Shown here piece after piece: positions 55,850 to 64,000 of a stretch of DNA of 64,000 nucleotides (its first letter is position 1; each line of letters begins with the position of its first letter). Where the stretch lies: contig JAYKKT010000091.1 in the NCBI GenBank assembly GCA_036023115.1, positions 29,268,001 through 29,332,000 on the forward strand. The letters are read 5' to 3'. This DNA is from Brasenia schreberi (taxonomy: Eukaryota; Streptophyta; Magnoliopsida; Nymphaeales; Cabombaceae). Below the pieces are notes generated by a model. The model searched no databases. It worked only from the letters and a program-made list of their open reading frames with translations, and was not told the origin of the DNA. Made by a program: the position numbers and the translations under genes.

Positions 55850-57278
55850 TTAACCCTATCTTTATTTTCCAACGTTGACCATAAACCCAACCTTACTTCT
55901 CTCTTTTTTTGTATGGAAACAGAAATACGGATGGCAAATCGGGTCAATGAGTCAGGTTCAGGTGTTTAATTAGAACCAATGCAGTTGAAGTAGTGTTCAC
56001 GTTCTTCCTTGAACTGGCCATATTACTTACCCTTGTAATTCTTCATCGTCTTTCTCTGAATTTTTCTCTCTTACTTCCCTTGACATTAACTTCCAAGAGG
56101 ATTACATAGCTATGGCATGATCTATTCTAGCGAGGGTACAGGTGGTGACTAAATAACTTCCTTGTAAATAATACACCTTTGAAACATCTTAGTATAACAA
56201 CTAGCTTAATTGACCTTCTCTTGATACATTCTAACATATTGAGTTTGAGTTTATCTTTAGTTTTAAGAACATATTAAATGCCTTGCTTACTCTTATTCTT
56301 TTTGACAATAGCGTCACTACATTATTTACAAGTAAATCAGTTTTGCAAGTAGAAAAGAAGTCAGATCTTTGCATTCCTCATCAATCAATCTTATATATTT
56401 TTCTCATCGTCCCTTTTTCAATATGTTATACGAGAAGCAACCACTTGAACACTGTCGAACTACACCCCTGTAAATCGTTCTCTCTCTCTTGGATGTCCAT
56501 AATTCAAACTATATCAACTGCAATCTTACTTTTGATTCCCTAACATGGTAAACATAATTTTTGAGTTTTTGAGAAATCTTAGGGTTTATTTGTAATAGCA
56601 TAAATTATGAATCGCTTCATTTTTTTTTTATCTTTGTCCTATTATATAATATATATTGATTATTGCAAAGAAAATGAACATTTGCTCAATCTTAGGGTTT
56701 TAGAGTTTATGGGAATTGTTGGCGTGTAATTTGTGATTTCTTTCTTTATCATGTATTTCTTATTGTTGAGAATAGAAAAATAAATATATTTAGGGGTTTT
56801 GTTAATCTTAGGGGTTATTTGAGCACGTTGATTGTGTAGATTATGAATCGTTTCAGGTCTTAGTTATTGCTTAGAAAGATTGGAGATATTTGTTTGATCT
56901 CAAGGCTCATGTGAATCAATTAAGAAATAGCTTTTGTTTGTCCTTATTGCAAACGTATCTCAGCTTTATACATTACCTTGCACACACATCATTTGTTCTC
57001 TTTCTTATTTAATTAATCATAGTGGTCTCCAAACAATATCGTGTTAGGTGTTGAAATTATTTTAAGATAAGGAATTGCATTGTTTGTTAGATTGTTGCCC
57101 TTAGTTGAATATCTTGGCATAGTTCGACACTCCAAGGATAAAAATCATGTCCCTACTTCAGCAAACAGTGGTACCAATTGTCATACTATACTGTTGTGAA
57201 ATATATAGTATTGTTTGTGTTGTCCTTTGATTAAGACATTGTTCACTTATTGATCCTTATATGCGTGAACATTTTGTA
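55850..57278. other. Intergenic region upstream of WAPL
   Basis: This holds the presumed WAPL promoter side (the gene starts at 55645 on -), but no clear TATA box was assigned. At 55930-55960 there is a short GGATGGCAAATCGGGTC segment resembling a MITE end. The rest is AT-rich with no recognised gene. Confidence 0.4.
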
Positions 57279-57780
57279 TACTTTTGTACCCATACAACAA
57301 TTACAACTAATCCTTTTCCCGAGTTACATAGATTCTTTGTTTCGATAGAACTCTATCATAATGGTTAACTCAACATAAGTTAGATCATTCTTTATTATTT
57401 TCTTTCAACACTTTTGTCACCATTTTCTTTTTACATTTTCATTGTCTAATTTCTCATACTTCTTACTTGAGTTTCTTTTGGTTGTCTTTCCATGTGTCAA
57501 ACCATCTGAGACAATTTTCGTACTTTTGCACTCATACAACAATAACAACTAATCCTTTTCCCGAGTTACATAGATTCTTTGTTTCAATAGAACCCTATCA
57601 TAATGGTTAACTCAACATAAGTTAGATCATTCTTTATTATTTTCTTTCAACACCTTTTTCTTTTAACATTTTTATCGTCTAATTTCTCATACTTTTTACT
57701 CGAGTTTCTTTCGGTTGTCTTTCCACGTGTCAAACCATCTGAGACAATTTTCATACTTTTGCACCCATGCAACAATAAAT
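57279..57780 (-). repeat. Tandem duplication of diverged RTE LINE 3' sequence
   Basis: Two copies of about 242 bp (57279-57520) and 233 bp (57521-57753) are followed by a partial third (57754-57780). Each begins TACTTTTGYACYCATRCAAC and contains CAACTAATCCTTTTCCCGAG, GATTCTTTGTTTC, GTTAACTCAACATAAG and AACCATCTGAGACAATTTT. The order matches the reverse complement of the RTE LINE 3' region with an internal deletion of the GACGGGGTCGGC part. Confidence 0.8.
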
Positions 57781-58511
57781 TGGTTGACAACATAATGTGT
57801 TGTGCTTTAGGAACTATGAATGGACCACTAGATATACCCAAGAAAACTTTTACATGATAAAATAAAAGAGAGAGAGATCCTCACAAGTGATTTGGATTGT
57901 TTCAAATATCTGTGTTGGGTTCTTAAATCGGGGATGACCATGAGGTCTTCGAGATTAAGAGAGATAAGTAGAGTTTCAGAGAGTATATGAGAGAAAGAGA
58001 GGTAGACATCACAAGGGGACACATTTAGATTCCCTCAAACACCTGTGCTCAAGGTTTCTAAATTGGGGACAATCGAGAGACTTTTTTGCAACATTACATT
58101 GAGCATTTGACGAAGCTTAGTAGTATATGGATACATTAAGATTGAGAGAGAGAGAGTACTGGCTTCAAGATTAAGAGAAATTTCAAGGGATGCACCACCA
58201 ACAATACCGTTAACAAACAATTGGTGAGAAGGGATGGGAAGGGTCAAGCTAGGGCTTTTGAATTGGGGATGAAGATCATGTCTGCTCTCACCTATTTCAC
58301 GTATATTTATTTGCACTAGGGGTCCGTAGCAATCCATTATAATGATCAATTGCAGCAGACATGACAATGGAGTGTCTTAAGTCGTTGTGCCATTAGCTTC
58401 ACACATGATAAAACTAACATGACTTAATTGACCTCCTCTTGATTAATATTGTTGTGTTAGAAATTTGAGCTATGAAGTGAAACTTAATGATATTGCAACC
58501 CGTATGGTACA

Positions 58512-59382
58512 TGTTGGTAAAAACCATAGGATTAAATGCATAAATAACCAATATGCAATAATCATATGCCCAAATCAATAATAGCCATAGATCCAAAGAA
58601 ATCTATAGGAAACCGAAGAAAATAAGAAACAAAATAAAACTTATATGTCTGAGTCGTTCTTGAAGACTTGTATTAGAGGAATCAATGCATCGCTATTGGG
58701 TACATACAGGTACCTATGTTATTCTCATAGGATAAAATTCACACACGACAGGAGCACATACCTTACTCAGGCCAAACTCGACTACTCCTCAATTGTCTTA
58801 GCCAAAGAATAGAAGGGAACTAGGGAGCAATCACTACAGGCATAGGACAAAATGCAGAGAGCAGAGGAAAGGAGGAGAGAGAGTGTGGTTTTGTTAAGTA
58901 CAAATTAGGGAAGCCCTAATCTCATTTTATAGTAAAATGATGGATTACAAATCTCGGATTCAATCTAACTAACATACCTCTTTAATCCCTTAATCGTTCT
59001 AGTATAGGATCCATTTAATCATTAGATCAAAGCGGTAAAAAAATAGATCAAAGACAATTACCAAACTCAAGCCCAAGGCTAGCCTGTATTTGCACACACG
59101 TGTGGTCTAGCATGTCCTTCTAAAGGTGTTTGAACTAAGGTTCAAGAGCTACCAACCATATAAAGGACATGTGGGTTTCTCTCATCCTCTAATATAAGAC
59201 TAAACTTTGTCTCTTGGTCTTCACATGCACAAGTCCCTCACATGTTACTTTTACACTTTAAAGACTTTTATATATATCAAAGATACATCAAATGAATATA
59301 TAGGGATGCTTAACAAGAACTAAATATAATTAATGCACATGAATTTAAATAACTCAACCATTAATTAGCATTAATTCTAACA
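58512..59382 (-). repeat. 3' LTR of a Ty1/copia element (element on -)
   Basis: On + it starts TGTTGGTAAAAACCATAGG and ends TTAATTCTAACA, 871 bp. The same start recurs at 63789, giving an LTR pair. Just inside (59383 on) the sequence in element orientation reads ACTTTGTGGCGATTG, resembling the polypurine-tract region of copia elements. GTACA (58507-58511) is the candidate target duplication; its partner lies outside the window. Confidence 0.8.
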
Positions 59383-62300
59383 ATCGCCACAAAGTATTGA
59401 AGTGTAAAGTAGCCTTTGAAATATGCATCATATTATGCTTTCAGTAATGGTACATTTCGGTTTGAATTATTACTTAAGTTATCCAATATTATCCTTACGA
59501 TAACTAAGTGAGCATACATCTTGAACCTGAATCTTTAGTGTAAAAGTATTTATTAATGGCTATGATATGATTTTTAGGATTGATGCATTAATGACTATAC
59601 ATCCATATCCTATATCATGATTGATTATAGGGAACAATACAATTCCCCACTTAGTTGGGTATCTCGAATGATGTATTGCTAGTATCTTGTCCAAAGACTT
59701 GATCTCATTTAGATAATAATATCTTCCTAACTTCCAATAACAATACTTTGTCTACAAAAGAAAGACATACAATACTCAAAGTATCACATAAAAAGTTTAT
59801 CCTATTTACCTAACAGGTTTTTATTAGCACACTAAACCTACTTTGTGCGATCTCCAATCAATTAGGTTAGGTTGCAACTGCTCGTGAATAAATCATAGGT
59901 TTTAGTTACATCCTCAACCTAGATTTCTCGACTAGGGGTATTGACAAACCCTTAATTAAATAATCGATTGTAGTGTCTTTGATTCAACAAAATCAACTGT
60001 CATAACTCTATCAGATACAAGAGCTCTTACAGGCTTAAGTTTGACTTAGGAGTGTCTTCGTTGCTTTTGAATGTGCTTAAAACTACTAATTTTAGCAATG
60101 GTAATAATATTATCATAGTGTACTAAAATTAAAGGAAATGACTTCTTTATTATAGGTAAATTGTATATAAATATATTAAGTCATTCAACTTCCAATACAA
60201 CCTCATCCAAAGACATAGTTTTGCCTCAAATGTAGAAGAAGTCAAAATAATTTGTTTATTAGATTTTCAAGTGATTGTGCCACCACCCACAAGAAACACA
60301 TATCTATTCACCTCATTACTCACAGAGTGCTTCACAATACAGGTAGTATCAATCAATCTTTTAAGAACAAAATGATGGTTACCATAATGCACCCCAAGAA
60401 AAATAATTCCCTTCAAAGAATGAAGTACTTTATTTATAACTTTCTAATGGATTCTATTTCGATAACTGGTGTATCTACAAAACTTACACATGACAAAATC
60501 AATATATGATCATGTACAATTGGTTAGATATATCAAACTATCATTAATTTGACAATATTGTAACTGAAACACAGGAATACCACTTTCATTGTTGTATAAA
60601 CCCTTACATGAATCTTATGGGTTATAACATGTTTATAATTTGTATATACAAAATCACTCTAAAACTTTTTCAATATAATAAAACTAAGAGATTACTATAC
60701 CATCAGTAGACCTTATGATTTTAGGCCAAAAAATCAAATCACTATTCTCATACCTTTTATCTCAAACTTACTACACAAGAATGATTTAGTCTCATTTACT
60801 ATTTTTATATCGGAACCAAACAATAAGATATCATTTATATATAGGTATAAAATGATAAATACATTATTTACGTATTTACAATAAACACACTTATTAAAAT
60901 CATTAGAACTAAGCCAAAAGATGACATAACACAATCAAACTTTTCATGTCAAGCTTACCCTCATTAGACTCATTCCCAAGGTCATAAATCTCTTTAGTTG
61001 ATCCATATAAATTTTTTCACCATGTAAAAAAATATTCTTCACATCAATCTGATAAATTGTGAGGTCATTTACGAAAGTTAGAGATATAAACACTTGGAGA
61101 ATAAGGAAATATGTATCAAAATAATTTATCCATTATTTTTAAGTATAATCCTTAGCAACTAATATGACCTTTTACTTATTAATTATTCTATTTACATTCA
61201 ATTTCTTCTTAAAAATTTATTTGCAACTCACAGTAAAACAATCAAGAGGTAAATCATCAATTCCTAAGTTCTATTTAAAAGAATTGATTTGATTTCATCA
61301 TTAACGACTTCATTCCAAAACTTAACCTTAGGTGATGTCATAACATATTGGAAGGCGATAGGACAATCCTTAACATTGAAAATAACGAAGTTACTTCCAA
61401 AATCCTTTGATATCCTACAACGTTCACTTCTAAGGTCATCTCATCTGGAAATAACAGTTTCAGGGTCACCCCATATTTGTCATCATTTTCACATGATAAA
61501 AAGTAAAACTAGTAGTATGGTCAGGATCTCTAAAAGACACTTTGTGACACTCCAATTTTCATATAAAATATATTCTTAAAGAATGTAGCATTTCAAGCTC
61601 AACAATCGTGTTGACATATATGCCCGATATGTTAGATCATATGATCTAGAATTTATACATATAATATGTCTATACATAACCCAAAAATATGAAATCCATA
61701 ATTTTAGTTTCCAATTTTTTCTCTTCTATTAATAGATGAGTACTTTTGCAAGACATCCCATATTTTGAGACAATTGAAACTACTCTTTTGACTCTTCTAA
61801 AGTTTAAAATGACTACTTTTCTTATCTTTATGGGAAACCCTATTGAGAATATGACAAGTTGTATTCAAAGCTTACCTTACATTTAGATAACTAATCTAGA
61901 ATTTTGAAGAAAATATTAACCATATCACATAGAGTTTTATTTTTCTATTTAAATAACTCATTATAATGAGGTGTATACAAAACAATAACCTCATGTACAA
62001 TACCATTGTTTTAATAATACTCTTAAAATATATTTGACTCCTTTGTGAGACCTTAATCATTTAAGTACCTGCTAGTTTATGTCTGTCTTATTTCTAAAAA
62101 TTTAAAAATTTTCTAAAGCTTAATCTTTACTTTAAGTAAGTAAATATAACAATATTTACTATAATCATCAATAAATATAATAAAGTATTTTTTATTATCC
62201 CTAGTTGTTATTTAATTGAATTCACAAATTTCAATGTACACCAAATCCAAATTTTTTTATTTTTATCAAACGTATAGAAAGATTTCTTAGGTTCCTTTGC

Positions 62301-63788
62301 TTGCACACAAATATCATGTTTGTGTTTTCTATATATGATAGGGATATTTTTTTTTAATGTAATTAAAATTTACATGTCACAACCTAACATACATACATCA
62401 AATGATTCAATAATATAAACAAAAAAATAAGAAATAGAAGTAGGTGTTTTATTAATATTAAAACTAATATAAGAATCAAGAAATAGTTTTTCATGAATTT
62501 TAAACAGATCCTCTACATCACATTAATAGCACTTTCCAAAGAAATACCTAGTAGTAAGTTATGTAAATATACCTTTGTTATATTTATAATCTAACCTTAT
62601 ACCCTCTCTAACTAAAATTGGACCCATTATTTCAGCAAATCATTAGAATATGCTAACTCTTTGAAGAGTTATGATCTTTTTTAAAGAAAACTTTAAATCC
62701 ACATGCCCTTCGTCATTTATTTTAGCAGTCAAATAATCTCTTAAGGTTACGATTTTTTCGTAATCGGTCTGCTAAGAAACTAGTTAACACAAAATGCACA
62801 TTAGTCTTAATGTCTACAATCTACTGTTGTGGTTCACAAATAGAAACTTAATGTCTATAATGTAGTATTGTAGCTCACAAATAGAAATAATGTAAAGTTT
62901 AAGAGAAAGATATGTGTCACTAGACACATGTGAAGTGGTCACCGTGTTAACCATACCTCCTTTTATTGTTAGTTTCTTGGCTTTTTGAGAGACAATCCCT
63001 AACCCAATGTTCAATCTAAGCACAAAGCCAATATGATATTTTTTAGGTTTTTTTTATCTTAGCCTTTGGTTTATACTTTTCTTATTTTTTCTTAGGATCA
63101 TTAGACTATTTTGTTATGACTGTAAAGTTGATTCTAGGGATGCTATCAATAGATATAACAAGTTTTTAGTTTTTATGCTTTCCTCTATTACTATATCCAC
63201 CATGATATCTTTTAGGGTTATCTTATACTTTTACACTTGAGATCTAGACCAAAAACCCTCCCAAGATTTTAATTTTTTTTTAATAATAGATATAACAATA
63301 AACTTATGAGAAAGCTCCATTTTGGCTTCTTTCTGACTATGGCATAGAAACTAAAATTTATGTGTATGCTCGATCACAAATTTTTCGTCTATCATTTGAT
63401 ATTTTAGAAACTTTGTTACGAAATACTTTTTATGACTAAGATCTTCAGTATTGTATTTTCGATCTAAGACAACCCACAAATCTTTTGTTGTCATGGAAGG
63501 AGAAGAACTATAAATGTCAAAAATTATATTTGACAGTACTCATAAAATATAATAGCGGTATAAGGTATCTTTTTCCTTTCACTTGATGATTTTATCCGAA
63601 CTTCCATGACTAATATTATTTTATTAAGGACAATCCGACTCGATAAAAGTATGCAATCCTAAAATGATCAACCAAATTCTCATACATTGTTGCTAGCATT
63701 TAAAGTGAGGATTGATAAACTTTTTCGTCATCAAGGTCAAGATAGCAGAAGAAGACATATTTATTACAGAAAAAGATTTCACTAAGAT
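59383..63788 (-). mobile_element. Decayed Ty1/copia internal region
   Basis: Domains on -: a possible gag start near 63750 (MSSSAILTLM...), a degraded zinc-knuckle region near 62950-63050 (WVRDCLSKSQ), an RT fragment at 60734-60934 with YINDILLFGSDIKIVNETK (family YVDDMLIFG; first catalytic Asp changed to Asn), and an RNase H end near 59930-60020 (RVMTVDFVESKTLQ). Stops are frequent throughout. No clear primer-binding site was found beside the 5' LTR. The element cannot be autonomous. Confidence 0.75.
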
Positions 63789-64000
63789 TGTTGGTAAAAA
63801 CCATAAGATTACATATATAAATAACTAATATGCAATAATTATAAATATGTATGAATTAATAACCGTCACAAATACAAAGAAATCTATAAACATACCCAAA
63901 TCAATAACAATTGTATAAGAAACAAAATCAAAATAATTTATTTATGTGAGTTGCCTTGGTGGACTTCTCTTAAAGAAATAAGCACCCCACTATTGAGTAT
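63789..64000 (-). repeat. Partial 5' LTR of the same copia element
   Basis: Starts TGTTGGTAAAAACCATAAG, aligning with the LTR at 58512 (shared AATATGCAATAAT, AAGAAATCTATA and AAGAAACAAAAT segments) with visible substitutions and small indels. It runs off the window end. The divergence between the two LTRs indicates an old insertion. Confidence 0.8.

Noticed and set aside
60734..60934. RT fragment considered as an endogenous pararetrovirus
   Set aside because: The YINDILLFG context, the flanking LTR pair and the RNase H end match Ty1/copia; no movement or coat protein sequence is present.

Overview
The window is nuclear DNA from a flowering plant. Three lines of evidence support this: three recognisable plant genes with GT-AG introns (a DUF3700/TSJT1 family gene, a CPL1-type RNA polymerase II CTD phosphatase gene and a WAPL cohesin-release gene), AT-rich intergenic DNA, and a heavy load of plant retrotransposons (RTE-clade LINEs, Ty1/copia, Ty3/gypsy) and hAT-like MITEs. 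The species or order cannot be fixed from the sequence alone. No rRNA, tRNA or CRISPR was seen.

Layout. 1-3010: 5' end of a decayed Ty1/copia element on the + strand (partial LTR, primer site, broken gag-pol). 3011-8460: degenerate DNA including a collapsed Ty3/gypsy element on the - strand (gag plus zinc knuckle, and an integrase C-terminus). 8461-11450: intergenic, with a GC-richer MITE-like block and an ACGT/G-box cluster. 11480-13641: intact four-exon TSJT1/DUF3700 gene on +. 15500-31800: CPL1-like gene on -. Its introns hold a near full-length RTE LINE with a perfect 20-bp target duplication, two more LINE fragments, a nested hAT-like MITE and a 47-bp minisatellite. Between 29381 and 27524 it lacks most of one FCP1-domain exon and the segment after it. 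31800-36620: promoter with telo-boxes, then intergenic DNA with a copia RNase H relic and a MITE-like block. 36628-55645: intact 13-exon WAPL gene on - (875 codons plus stop); its 8.6-kb intron 7 is packed with a copia element and nested RTE LINE pieces, and intron 9 has a solo LTR with 62 TC repeats. 55650-58511: intergenic, with a tandem duplication of LINE-derived sequence. 58512-64000: old copia element on -, complete 3' LTR and the start of the 5' LTR.

The most unusual observation is a set of three tiny RTE LINE-tail insertions (43, 54 and 52 bp), each flanked by a 15-18 bp target duplication and each starting at the same nucleotide of the LINE 3' tail. A fourth, 206-bp insertion joins the LINE 5' and 3' ends with the middle deleted. 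All lie inside one WAPL intron.

The three host genes are not an operon. They act separately: a stress/aluminium-inducible family protein, a CTD phosphatase-like RNA-processing regulator, and a cohesin-release factor.
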